Below are positions 1 through 11,122 of a stretch of DNA of 64,000 bases, piece by piece (position 1 is the stretch's first letter; every line of letters starts with the position of its first letter). The notes under the pieces were generated by a model. That model searched no databases, had not been told where the DNA came from, and was given only the letters and a program-made list of their open reading frames with translations. Location of the stretch: the NCBI GenBank assembly GCA_028752905.1, contig JAQNBH010000010.1, positions 14,093,984 through 14,157,983 of the forward strand, read 5' to 3'. The translations under genes were made by a program, and so were the position numbers. The stretch comes from Cladorhizidae sp. MBARI D1340-BT2. Its lineage: Eukaryota > Porifera > Demospongiae > Poecilosclerida > Cladorhizidae.

Positions 1-182
1 ATCCTCTAATAAATATACGACAACAATAACAACACATACAGTGTGTAAAAAGGGGGGGGGGGGGGACAACTTGCAAAATTGCGAGAACTCCCTCCTCCCT
101 CTCCCCCCCCATTCCCCACCAGACAAGCAATCAGAAAGAAGGTTATGTTAATATATAATACTTAAACCTCTGAGATACCTTC

Positions 183-1035
183 TAACATTCACCTCTCCTC
201 TGAGCTCAGACCTTCAAACATTCACCTCTCCTCTGAGAGACCTTCAAACATTAACCTCTCCTCTGAGAGACCTACAAACATTCACCTCTCCTCTGAGAGA
301 CCTTCAAACATTCACCTCTCCTCTAAGAGACCTTCAAACATTCACCTCTCCTCTGAGAGACCTTCAAACATTCACCTCTCCTCTGAGAGACCTTCAAACA
401 TTCACCTCTCCTCTAAGAGACCTTCAAACATTCACCTCTCCTCTAAGAGACCTTCAAACATTCACCTCTCCTCTGAGAGACCTTCAAACATTAACCTCTC
501 CTCTGAGAGACCTTCAAACATTCACCTCTCCTCTGAGAGACCTTCAAACATTCACCTCTCCTCTGAAAGACCTTCAAACATTCATCTCTCCTCTGAGAGA
601 CCTTCAAACATTCACCTCTCCTCTGAGAGACCTACAAACATTCACCTCTCCTCTGAGAGACCTTCAAACATTCATCTTTCCTCTGAGACCTTCAAACATT
701 CACCTCTCCTCTGAGAGACTTTCAAACATTCACCTCTCCTCCGAGAGACCTTCAAACATTCACCTCTCCTCTGAGAGACCTTCAAACATTCACCTCTCCT
801 CTGAGAGACCTTCAAACATTCACCTCTCCTCTGAGAGACCTTCAAACATTCACCTCTCCTCTGAAAGACCTTCAAACATTCACCTCTCCTCTAAGAGACC
901 TTCAAACATTCACCTCTCCTCTAAGAGACCTTCAAACATTAACCTCTCCTCTGAGAGACCTACAAACATTCACCTCTCCTCTGAGAGACCAACAAACATT
1001 CACCTCTCCTCTGAGAGACCTACAAATATTCATCT
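183..1035. repeat. 30-bp minisatellite
   Basis: About 28 copies of a 30-bp unit (GAGAGACCTTCAAACATTCA plus CCTCTCCTCT), with single-base variants and a few indels near 660-700. A poly-G run lies at about 50-66 to its left. The unit's short open frame on the minus strand is not a gene. Confidence 0.95.
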
Positions 1036-1214
1036 CTGGACCTGTTCCTTTGTAAAAGTAGGTGGACAAAGAAAATAACGACAGCCAAAAAGCCATTATG
1101 AAACTCAGCTATCCTTAAGTGTGGGATTATAACGATAGTTATTCCCTCTAACTCGCAGAGATAGAGGGGAGATTGCAAGTTCAGGGGTTGATATGTTGAT
1201 GCTAACTGAGTGAC
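1036..1214. other. Unique spacer between two minisatellites
   Basis: No coding or RNA signal is recognised. The right edge grades into the 29-bp array. Confidence 0.4.
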
Positions 1215-3137
1215 GGTGAGCTTATCCTGCAGCACTGGGTAATGGCGACCTTATCCTGCAGCACTGGGTAATGTCGACCTTATCCTGCAGCACTGGGTAA
1301 TGTCGACCTTATCCTGCAGCACTGGGTAATGTCGACCTTATCCTGTAGCACTGGGTAATGGCGACCTTATCCTGCAGCACTGGGTAATGGTAACCTTATC
1401 CTGCAGCACTGGGTGATGGCGACCTTATCCTGCAGCACTGGGTGATGGCGACCTTATCCTGCAGCACTGGGTGATGGCGACCTTATCCTGCAGCACTGGG
1501 TAATGTCGACCTTATCCTGTAGCACTGGGTAATGGCGACCTTATCCTGCAGCACTGGGTAATGGTAACCTTATCCTGCAGCACTGGGTGATGGCGACCTT
1601 ATCCTGCAGCACTGGGTGATGGCGACCTTATCCTGCAGCACTGGGTGATGGCGACCTTATCCTGCAGCACTGGGCAATGGCGACCTTATCCTGCAGCACT
1701 GGGTAATGGTAACCTTATCCTGCAGCACTGGGCAATGGCGACCATATCCTGCAGCACTGGGTAATGGCGACCTTATCCTGCAACACTGGGCAATGGCGAC
1801 CTTATCCTGCAGCACTGGGTAATGGTGACCTTAGCAATATATATATACTGTTTTACTGCATTTTTTTCCTATTGCAGGTTTTAGTATTTCAAGTTCTGCT
1901 AGCACGTGAGAGATTTGTAACATAAATACTTAACTTTCTACCACTTTATATATGGTATTTTATGTTAGAAGCACGGACTTTGTACCATTACAATTTTTAC
2001 AACTTATCCTGAGCACTGGGTAATGGTGTCCTTATCCTGCAGCACTGGGTAATGGCGACCTTATCCTGCAGCACTGGGTAATGGTGTCCTTATCCTGCAG
2101 CACTGGGTAATGGCGACCTTATCCTGCAGCACTGGGTAATGGCGACCTTATCCTGAGCACTGGGTAATGGTGTCCTTATCCTGCAGCACTGGGTAATGGC
2201 GACCTTATCCTGCAGCACTGGGTAATGGCGACCTTATCCTGCAGCACTGGGTAATGGTGTCCTTATCCTGCAGCACTGGGTAATGGCGACCTTATCCTGC
2301 AGCACTGGGTAATGGCGACCTTATCCTGAGCACTGGGTAATGGTGTCCTTATCCTGCAGCACTGGGTAATGGCGACCTTATCCTGCAGCACTGGGTAATG
2401 GCGACCTTATCCTGCAGCACTGGGTAATGGTGTCCTTATCCTGCAGCACTGGGTAATGGTGTCCTTATCCTGCAGCACTGGGTAATGGCGACCTTATCCT
2501 GCAGCACTGGGTAATGGTGACCTTATCCTGCAGCACTGGGTAATGGCGACCTTATCCTGAGCACTGGGTAATGGTGTCCTTATCCTGCAGCACTGGGTAA
2601 TGGCGACCTTATCCTGCAGCACTGGGTAATGGCGACCTTATCCTGAGCACTGGGTAATGGTGTCCTTATCCTGCAGCACTGGGTAATGGCGACCTTATCC
2701 TGCAGCACTGGGTAATGGCGACCTTATCCTGCAGCACTGGGTAATGGTGTCCTTATCCTGCAGCACTGGGTAATGGTGTCCTTATCCTGCAGCACTGGGT
2801 AATGGCGACCTTATCCTGCAGCACTGGGTAATGGTGACCTTATCCTGCAGCACTGGGTAATGGCGACCTTATCCTGAGCACTGGGTAATGGTGTCCTTAT
2901 CCTGCAGCACTGGGTAATGGCGACCTTATCCTGCAGCACTGGGTAATGGCGACCTTATCCTGCAGCACTGGGTAATGGTGTCCTTATCCTGCAGCACTGG
3001 GTAATGGTGTCCTTATCCTGCAGCACTGGGTAATGGCGACCTTATCCTGCAGCACTGGGTAATGGTGACCTTATCCTGCAGCACTGGGTAATGGTGACCT
3101 TATCCTACCTTTGACCTTATCCTGCAGCACTGGGCCC
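1215..3137. repeat. 29-bp minisatellite with higher-order structure, interrupted once
   Basis: The unit is CTTATCCTGCAGCACTGGGT plus AATGGCGAC, about 60 copies. A unique AT-rich 167-bp segment (1836-2002) interrupts the array. Left block variants differ from the right block. In the right block the shortened variant TCCTGAGCAC recurs near 2151, 2324, 2556, 2641 and 2873, showing a block of about 317 bp that has itself been duplicated. Confidence 0.95.
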
Positions 3138-3299
3138 CACCACTCAAACTCAATAGGCCACCACCATTAGGACGTGGTATCATGCTCTGGTATTAACCCT
3201 CTCACCTCCGTAAGTGCCTATAGGGTGTTTACATGTGACGTTACTATCACGCGAAATTCCATCGGCGGCCATTTTAGTGTACAGAGCGAGTATTGGAGT

Positions 3300-4775
3300 A
3301 TGGTGCTGTGTGTTGTTATAGGTTGTTCCAAACGTTCTGGTCGTGACAAAGACGTTTCGTTTTACAGAATACCCAAGATAGTAACCCACAAGGGTAAGCA
3401 GGAGTATGAGCTTACAAAAAAGCGAAGAAATGTTTTTCTTGCTGCGATATCTAGAGATGCTCTCACAGATACTCAAGTCCTTGAAAACAATCGTATTTGC
3501 TCTATGCATTTCATATTGGGAAAGCCAGCATACCTCTACGATGAAACGAATCCTGATTGGCTGCCTACTTTACATCTTGGTCACGAAAAGAAAAAGGCTC
3601 AGCCTAACCAAGAAGCTACTGAAGGATGGGAGAGGAAGAAAGCAAGGAGGGAAGCTGCTGAAACACTGGAGGCTGCACGGTCTCTATCATCACTTGGTGA
3701 GTCAGTTGAGCCAGTGACAGATCCCGAAGAAATGAATCAAGGTATTGCCATTGAACCAGAGACAGAAACTGGTGTGTCAACACAGACAGATCTAACCTCA
3801 GCCTGTCTGCAAACAGTTAGCCCAGTGCCATCATGTAATTGATGATTTAACCATCAAACTTTCACAAAGAGTAGTTACATTCTCTGAAAAGTTCTTTGTT
3901 ATGATGAGACGGTGACATTTTATTCTGGTTTACCAAAATTCAAAATTATAAAGGCAGTTTTTGACTTGGTGAAAATATCGGTGCCAAGTTCTGATCGAAC
4001 CAAGCTGTCCAGTATTCAGGAGTTTATGGTTGCAATGGTAAAGCTTGGACTTAATTGTCAGGTACAAGACCTTGCATATCGTTAACATATCATGTGATAC
4101 TGTGTCGCGAATACTATTGAAGTAGATGACAGCAATGGATAATAGCTTGCGCAACCTAATCTTGTGGCCTGATCGTGAAGCCTTATCTAAGACTATCAGA
4201 TTGTTTCCGTGCCTCATTTGGAACTAAAGTTGCTGTGATAATTGATTGCTTTGAGGTTTTTATTGAGCGTCCATCTAATCTTCAAGCAAGAGCCAGCACG
4301 TGGTCTTCATACAAGCACCATAATACAGTGAAAGTGTTACTGGGGATCGCACCACAAGGAGTAGTATCTTTTTTTCCTGAACCATGGGGTGGCCGTGTCA
4401 GTGACAAGTACCTCACTGAACACTGTGGGATATTGGACAAGCTACTCCCTGAAGCTGTTGTGTTAGCAGACCGGGGATTTGACATCAAAGATTCTGCAGG
4501 AATAATGCATGCAGAACTTCACATTCCTGCATTCACTGAGGGGAAAAGCCAGTTAACAGCAATGGAAATACAGGAAACACGAACTATTGCAAATGTGCGA
4601 ATACATGTTGAACGTGTCACTGGTAGTGTGAGACAGAAATATTCAACTACAGAGCACATTACCAATCGACTTCGTTATAAAAAGAATGGGAGAAGACTGT
4701 CCGCTTATTGATCGGATTGTCCGCATCTGTTGTGCTCTCTGTAATGTATGCGATTCTGTTGTCCCCTTTGATTAG
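3300..4775 (+). pseudogene. THAP-domain DDE transposase, broken
   Basis: The start at 3300 gives a THAP zinc finger at residues 1-85: CVVIGC (C-x4-C), conserved aromatic and basic residues, and a final C-x2-H in ICSMHF, followed by a basic, alanine/glutamate-rich linker. The frame stops at 3842. A helix-turn-helix-like stretch then follows (LSSIQEFMVAMVKLGLNCQV..., about 3990-4115) with stops and shifts. The DDE_Tnp_4 catalytic core is at 4205-4700, with [13 protein letters not shown] (first D), [10 protein letters not shown] (second D) and HVERV (E). A frameshift near 4690 moves the natural C-terminus ([16 protein letters not shown]...) to another frame, ending at the TAG near 4775. At least three frame breaks make it non-functional. 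Confidence 0.8.
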
Positions 4776-5106
4776 TGAAGATCATATTTATGGCTAACAG
4801 GATGCATAAGAAGTTAACATCATGCTTAGAACCCGAGCGGCCAGTTTTTCGGCTAGAGGCATATATACCCGAGCGGCCGATATTTCGGCCAGGGATTTCC
4901 CTTTTTCTTCTCCTTCTTTTTTTTTCTTTTTCTTTTTTTCCATTATCAATAAATATAATCAACTTTGAACTTTTGATTCTTTTTTCCCCCAGGACCATAG
5001 GGTGGGAGGCATGCACATATTAGGGAGCATAGGGTTCTAAGGGTTAATACAGTGTACAATTATTATATAATTAGTATACAATAATTATTATTAACATTGG
5101 ACAATT

Positions 5107-7177
5107 TTAACTAGTAGTACTGAAGCCTGATGGTGTACACACTCTTTTTCGGACAAACAAAGGTAATTTTCTGCAGTCCGGACAATACCATTTGCCTTTG
5201 GAAATGGTTCTTATCTTCAGGCACTCGGTATGGAACCATTCAATGGCACAGTCTCCATTCTCACAAGCTATCAGTTCCCTCCTCAGGACCTCCACAGTAG
5301 CAGTATTTTGTTTGTTGATCGTGTTCAGATGTGTCTTTTAAAGCTGATGCTTCAGGTTGGATAGCTCTAATGCTGCTACTTGGCTTGGTATACCATTTCC
5401 CTAATAACTCGGGGGAGAATACAAGTCCTGAAGAAAAGTTGTGCTTTAGCCATGCATTCGCTCCATAATTGAACATCCTTTGAAATCCGTTCTACATGAA
5501 AATCAGTGTCATTATCACTAAATGTGCATACTCAAAAATCACAATATTCGACATCACTGACAAACATTTGTGTCTGCACTTGATAGTAATATGCATGATT
5601 ACGATCAAGACAAAGCTTTCCATCTGATGTCGTTTGAAGACAAAATGTGTTGTCTTCAGAGGCAGCAGTTACTATATTCTCTCCTCTATGACAGTACGGA
5701 CATTTAATTTCTAATGTACCTTTCCCGCAACAAGTACAGGAAACGTTCCATCTGGAGATGCACCAATATAGGGCCACAGAGGATGACTGACCAGACCACT
5801 GTCTTGTATAGCAAAGTTAGTGTGCTTTACTTTCTCTGCCTTCGTGTAGCTACATATCTCTTATCTCTTGCTGATTCTCGTGTTTACAACCCATGCTGTT
5901 TGCTTGCTGGTAAAGCTAAATAATTCAGGGTACAGATGGATTTTATCAAACTCTGAGAAGGATCTGAAGCATCAGTACGACAAACAGCCTTCATTCGTGA
6001 AGCTGTCACTCGACCAGCTCTAAAACTGAACCACAGTTTAGAGTTAGACTGAAGTCTGGCTTCTTTCTCCACAGTGAGTGCCATTTCTTTAGAGATTTCA
6101 ATTTGAACTGATTCACATAATTATGTACCTTCAAAAGTTCATGGTATTCTAAATCCATGAGACTGGTGAAGAAATAGCAGAGATTGGGGAAAGGTAGGTA
6201 GCAACCTTTTTGGTTTGTAAACGGATGCATACTTTGGAATAAGGGAAAGTATGGTTAGTTTTGTGCTAGTGTGACTCAAACTTTCATAAAAGGCATCAAA
6301 TTGATCACTACTGGGGAGAGACTATGGCAGGTTGGTGGTCATCATCAGTCTGTCCTGTTGATGGTACTGTGGAATCTATTGCTTCATCAACTTTCTTTTC
6401 TTTCCTCTAGCAGACATAAAGTCAATATCCTTGATAGGTCTTTTTTTTTTAATGAAGGGATGAGCCGTTCACACTTACGTTGTGTACTAGTTTACTTTCC
6501 TTGTACTCTAGCAGCAGCTTCCAAATAAAACAGTACAGCAGCTAAGTGTGTACATGCTTCACCTAACCCAGCCATACAATTGCAACGGGTGCAGCACACC
6601 TCTCCGGTTTTCTCAATGAAGATCCAACATCTTAGAGGTGTTTCACTAAAACATTGAGAATGGCGAACCTAAATCAAGCAAAAACAACGAATAATGGGGG
6701 TCATAAATGCAATCTGGGAGCCTCCACAATCACACCTGCTGTTGTGTAGCTCCCCAGGGCATGCTTTGTCTACTTTACCATACTTTAATATTAGCCTGAT
6801 GTGAATTTAATATGTATACTTCCTCGTCCAGTTGTCACATATGTTCCTGACACTACTCTCCACGTACGGACATCCTTGATTCAACCACACACAAACGGAT
6901 TGTACGCCTCCAGAGCCTTAAATTGTTTTGGTGTGATGAAGTTAGTTTTCAGCACTAAATAAGCTACCAAGTCGCTGGCATCCACTGGTGGAACTGACTC
7001 TGTTGACTCATCTACGCATGATCCAAACGGATCCAAGCCATTGATAACTTCAATCTTCTGTTTATATCTTTTCTTGGCTTCAGCTGGTAAGTTCTTAGCG
7101 TAAGATGGCAAACTTAGCATATTATTGCGCCACAAACAGCTGTACACCAAGATGGCGTGAGCCTGCCGAAACATCAT
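5107..7177 (-). pseudogene. YqaJ-nuclease / SWIM / PHD-finger transposon protein, broken
   Basis: In reading order on the minus strand there are four parts. The N-terminal segment (7177-6881) has LPAEAKKRYKQKIE and KTNFITPKQFKALEAYN. A SWIM-like zinc motif (about 6640-6530) reads CNCMAGLGEACTHLAAVLFY. A YqaJ recombinase/exonuclease domain (6084-5532) has FSFRAGRVTASRMKAV, then the catalytic E-x-K in LEIKCPYCHRGE, then YYYQVQTQMF. A C-terminal PHD finger (5440-5150) has CYCGG, CENGDC, EWFHTEC and WYCPDC. The parts lie in different frames with stops between them, so the gene is dead. It is the expected partner of the facing THAP/DDE transposase. Confidence 0.75.
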
Positions 7178-7239
7178 TTTTAATCACGTGATGAAAACGC
7201 TCTATAGGCGCAAAGAGCGAGGACCTCTACTAATTTATT

Positions 7240-8143
7240 CATAGAAAATCAACCTTCCGTTTAAAAATGTTTAAAAACAGCCTGGGTGTGCGCAGAGCTC
7301 TACTCTATAATTGGGTGAAGCGATGAGTTGAGGTGGAACAGCATCTGGAGTCTCTACAGGTCCAGTCAAAATTAAAGGACATAGTCAGTCTGGAAAAGGA
7401 TACACATCTTTGGAAGATGATCATAAACCATGGCCGCAATGCTGGCCAACTGTCCTTTCTCCTGAAAGCTGGATCCGACATCCTCCCCACTCCAGTCAAT
7501 CTCTGCCGCTGGAAGATACAAGTTGGGGCAAAATGTCAGCTATGCGGCTCCCCCAGACCTACAACTGCACATATCCTTAATGGCTGTCACGTGGCACTGA
7601 ACCAGGGCAGATACACCTGGAGACATGACTCGGTTTTGGCTCATCTGGTAAGGGAGTTGAAAAAACTCTTGCCCAAGGACACAAAGATTTATGCAGACAT
7701 AGAGGGGAACAGGGCCGGGAAAAATCCACCGGCCACTATCCACCCAGATATATTTTCTTCTCTCTTGCGGCCTGATATAGTCACCATTGACCAAGAAAAG
7801 TATGTATATTTGATGGAGCTAACCGTCGCAAATAATTCTCCACTGGGCCTAGAGAAAGCCAGGTTAATTAAGGAAACAGGGCAACCACATCTAATTTCGG
7901 ATATGCAATCTAAAGGCCTCCAAGTACAATACAACACCATTTAGATTGGATCCCTTGGCCATTTCACCACCGAATCCACGGCTTCCTTAATTGATGTCCT
8001 ACCAATAGAACAGTTACACACTAAACAATCCGTACCCATCCTTGTGAAGGCCTCACAACTAGCAATATCTTGCTCTCAGCAAATATTTGCCGCCCACGAG
8101 CTCCAAAAATGGAATGAATATAAACCTTTGCTAACGTAACTAT
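7240..8143 (+). pseudogene. 5'-truncated non-LTR retrotransposon with restriction-like endonuclease (R2/NeSL/HERO-like group)
   Basis: The open frame starting near 7333 holds the C-terminal end of a LINE ORF. It has a zinc knuckle CQLCGSPRPTTAHILNGC (C-x2-C...H-x4-C), then RPDIVTIDQEKYVYLMELTV, which fits the PD...E core of the restriction-like endonuclease found in early-branching LINEs, followed by K/R-rich motifs. The frame hits TAG at 7942 but continues in frame as GSLGHFTTES to a TAA at about 8141, so a nonsense mutation splits it. No reverse transcriptase is present, as expected for a 5'-truncated copy. It lies directly beside the right end of the THAP/YqaJ transposon. Confidence 0.7.
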
Positions 8144-8747
8144 CTATTTTACTCTATCTTAATCTTTTTCTTTACAATGTAATTGCATTTCTACCCCACC
8201 TCCCTCTTGCCCTTGCCATGCCCATCCCTACATTCTAACAGACATGTATCATGATGTACGCATGTGTCCGAGGTATTGTCAAGATATATATATAACTTTG
8301 TCCTAGCTAAGCAATGTAGGGATATGGTAACCACAATACAAGCAAAAAAAAACATGCCTGTTGCGTACGTTAAAAAACACAATGCAAATAAACACACACC
8401 CTAAACGCTAACTGGCTCAATGGAAACCAACGGTAGCAAACAGATAAACCGTCCTATCAGCGGTGCTGAAGCTCAAGCGATTCGCAATTTTAAAAAAAAA
8501 GTGTCGGTGTGCTAGTAAGCCTCAGTTACGTAGTGAGTTTTTCAAGTCTTTTCTTCGTTCCAGAGCCTTCACTCTTCCCACCTGAAGTATTGCAGTCTAG
8601 TCTAAGCCTCCTGCTCCATTCTTCAGTCGAGCACCCATCAAGAAGCAGTGCAGTCGAGATTCCGTCTCCTCCGTACCTGAAGCAGTTTTGTTCCACAGTC
8701 GAGCGAGGGTCTCCGCACTCCCATCAGTGGACCACTACAAAGACAAA
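8144..8747. other. Unassigned sequence between two LINE remnants
   Basis: There is no supported gene. The stretch contains AT-rich sequence and an A-run (8491-8501) that could be the tail of the upstream LINE copy. Confidence 0.4.
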
Positions 8748-9630
8748 CCTCTCCTTTAATGTAGGTAAATGTGCTCTTCTCCAATTCATACCAAAATCAG
8801 CATCTCTAATCTTATTTCCTTACAACATTAATGATCATCAACTCCCATCAGTGGACCACTACAAAGACCTTGGTATACATACGTATCGAATGATCTGAGC
8901 TGGAATTTTCACTACAATCATATTTTAAGTAAAGCATATAAGTGCCTAGGTCTAATACATGTACGTAGAACCTTCAGTCATGTCAACTCTGTGGAAAACA
9001 AAAATACCCTTTATCTAGCTCTCGTTAGATCTCAATTCTCAATTGGTATATGGTTCACCTCTCTGGAGACCTCAGTTCATCAAAGATATTGTGGCATTGG
9101 AAAGAATCCAAAGACATGCTACAAAATTTGTTCTACACAATTACACCATGGACTATAAGTCTAGACTTGTTGAACTAAAGATTCTTCCACTGATGTATTT
9201 TTTTGAACTTGCTGACATTATGTTTTTCATAAGGAGCATAAAAAATACAACTACCAGCTTCAATATATCGAGCCACGTAACTTTCACCTCCACCAACACT
9301 CGATCATCACAGTCACTAAAGCTCAACCACTGGAGGATGTGTTATAATCTTTCCAGGCACTTTTACTGGCTCTGGAACATCATTCCACCTAGAGATGTGC
9401 AACAGACTATGGCCACTATTAAACTGAAACTAAATAAGCATTTATGGTCTGTAGTTCTCTCTACCTTTGATCCCGATAATCCATGCACCTTCCACTTATT
9501 ATGCCCATGCAGAGCTAGAATGGCGGCCATCTGTCATTTTCTGAGCAATTCACCAATTTGTCGACCAAATCACTGCTTGCTCTGCCAGATTGTCCTAACA
9601 GCAAATAACAAGCTAAGTGGCTACTACTAG
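8748..9630 (+). pseudogene. 3' end of a CR1/L2-like non-LTR retrotransposon reverse transcriptase
   Basis: Fragments in two frames resemble the end of a CR1/L2-type RT: LSFNVGKCALLQF and HYKDLGIHT, then (shifted frame, about 8895-9040) SWNFHYNHILSKAY and NTLYLALVRSQF, then VYGSPLWRPQFIKDI and ALERIQRHATKFVL. The C-terminal tail follows (FNISSHVTFTSTNTRSSQSL, CTFHLLCPC). A frameshift near 8885 and another near 9040 break it. The region before 8748 contains no RT motif I can see, so the copy is 5' truncated. Confidence 0.75.
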
Positions 9631-10992
9631 TCAGCTGCTTAGTGTTGCAGCTGCAGTGGTTACCAGGATGTAAAATTTACTTAGTGTTGTGATTAGTGTT
9701 GTGAAAAAGGAAAAGGAGGGGGGAAAACATAGTGGGTTAGCTAACGCTAATAGCATGCAGTGTGGGTGCCCTTGGCTAATTGTATCCCCTAGGCTAATTG
9801 CCATGTACTAGGCTGAGGTCTGGTGATTGTAGGAAACAGCTGAGCTAGGTACAAATTATTTCAATGCTGATCGTAGCATTGAGTTATGGTGGGAAAGTAC
9901 AACTAGACTCCAAACCAGTGGGGAGGAGGAAGTACAGGAAGAAAGTCTGCTACTGCTAGCACCTCAGCGTCAGTAGCGAATGAAGATGAAGAGAATGAGT
10001 CAGACAGAAGTAGTGAGTCTGGTGACAATCTTCCTTCAGAAGACTGAGATAACTGGATGGAGAACATGCAGTGACATTTTTGTCCTACTTAACTTTTCAT
10101 GCTGTATTGTCATTGTTTTTATGAATCATACTATTATTGCAAGTATACCAACATTTAGTAGAAGTATAATGACTGACCAATATTAGAAAATGACCTAGCA
10201 AATCTTATTATGCTAGGATATCATGTCCTACCAACATCAAACCTTATTTCTAGCTCTGCACTTCCGCCTGGCTTAATCTTCTATCTGGTAAAGGGTCGAC
10301 GACTTGTGGGGTTCATTTCTGGCTTATTCTTCTAGCTGGTAAAGGGTCACACCAGTTATTAACCTGCACAGCCCATTCTCACAACCCGCTGCATAGCCAG
10401 GCAATGAATCTCCAGGCGTTGCTATCCTAATTGATCTCTTCACCATGACAACCATTCTCGTTTGACGTAACCCGCATTATTTAATGAGGAGACCCTTTCA
10501 CATTGTTTTTACGGGTGGTAACGTGCGGTGCATAGATAGATAGATAGATAGATATGCCATGCACGGCAATACAAGGTTGTCCACCCGACTCTCCCCCTCT
10601 GAGGACCCGCTTCGCCTACCAAATAATACAGAACTACTAAAAACCAACTCAAGACCGTGAATAATGAAACCCCCTCATCTGCCACACACCCCATTGTATT
10701 CACACAACCTTAATCTTCCATTCCCGTTACATACAGTTCTAAAAGGCGCCCTCGGTCACTTTCGCACCCTTGGGGAGATCTCACGCTAACATCATAATGT
10801 ACGTGCACAGTCTCTAACTGGCAGAGCATCATGTTACTAGCATACAACATGCATGTACATGTACATGTATGTTTGTATACAGTAGCAAAGGAAGGGCTTG
10901 CAGAGACTTTGAGAGCTGCCATTCTAACGCATGCCAATCTTCTTCAGAGTCAAGTTTAGGCAACAGTCCCTCCCTCTCTCCCTTTCTCTCAC
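9631..10992. other. Mostly unassigned sequence left of MOGS exon m
   Basis: A short open stretch ending at a TGA at 10047 encodes a serine/acid-rich tail (NEDEENESDRSSESGDNL). It resembles the C-terminus of a transposase or nuclear protein but has no recognisable domain. Two tandem copies of a segment ending TGGTAAAGGGTC occupy 10268-10350. A (GATA)n tract lies at about 10530-10552, and TACATG-rich sequence at 10850-10870. No MOGS exon was found here. Confidence 0.4.
9922..10047 (+). other. Possible C-terminal acidic tail fragment, origin unknown
   Basis: The frame gga-gga-agt-aca-gga encodes about 41 residues rich in S, T, E and D, ending at TGA. The region just upstream (LWWESTTRLQTS in another frame) could belong to the same broken protein. 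No family is recognised; a transposon-derived C-terminus is the simplest guess. Confidence 0.2.
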
Positions 10993-11122
10993 CTCCGACC
11001 AGCTCCGCTATCTTGGCCATTACGCCGGCGGCCAGTCTCATCCAGCAGCGCAGGTCCACGTGGTACTCCTCCTCGGAGGGGTGGGAGGCACGAGGAAAAT
11101 CATCAAGACCAGACGTCAGCGT
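10993..11122 (-). CDS. MOGS: MOGS exon m (last visible exon)
   Basis: This 130-bp exon encodes 43 residues: [20 protein letters not shown], then [20 protein letters not shown] and LVG. It matches the T(L)xSGLDDYPRASHP....HLDLRCW block of the catalytic domain. The acceptor is GTTCCTCACAG and the donor GGAG|GTGAGA (phase 1). The frame stays open past the donor for about 50 codons, but that extension does not resemble the family, so splicing here is preferred. No downstream exon was found in 1-10992. Confidence 0.9.

Larger units (their letters stand above)
3195..7230. mobile_element. Decayed DNA transposon with THAP-DDE transposase and YqaJ protein (ISL2EU type)
   Basis: Two converging gene remains (a THAP/DDE transposase on + and a YqaJ/SWIM/PHD protein on -) are enclosed by similar inverted ends. 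The left end near 3205-3240 reads GTGCCTATAGGGTGTTTACAT and the right end (complement of about 7182-7215) reads GCGCCTATAGAGCGTTTTCAT. The pairing of a THAP-bearing transposase with a YqaJ nuclease is the known layout of ISL2EU elements. PIF/Harbinger relatives also have THAP-linked DDE transposases, but I know of no YqaJ partner there. Both genes are broken, so this copy is dead. A target-site duplication could not be read with confidence. Two short hairpin-like repeats (CCGAGCGGCC..TTTCGGC) lie between the gene ends at 4832-4892. Confidence 0.72.

Noticed and set aside
10710..10992. Continuation of MOGS exon m past the GTGAGAG donor, or a further MOGS exon
   Set aside because: The frame stays open, but the sequence does not match the family after LVG, and a canonical donor precedes it.
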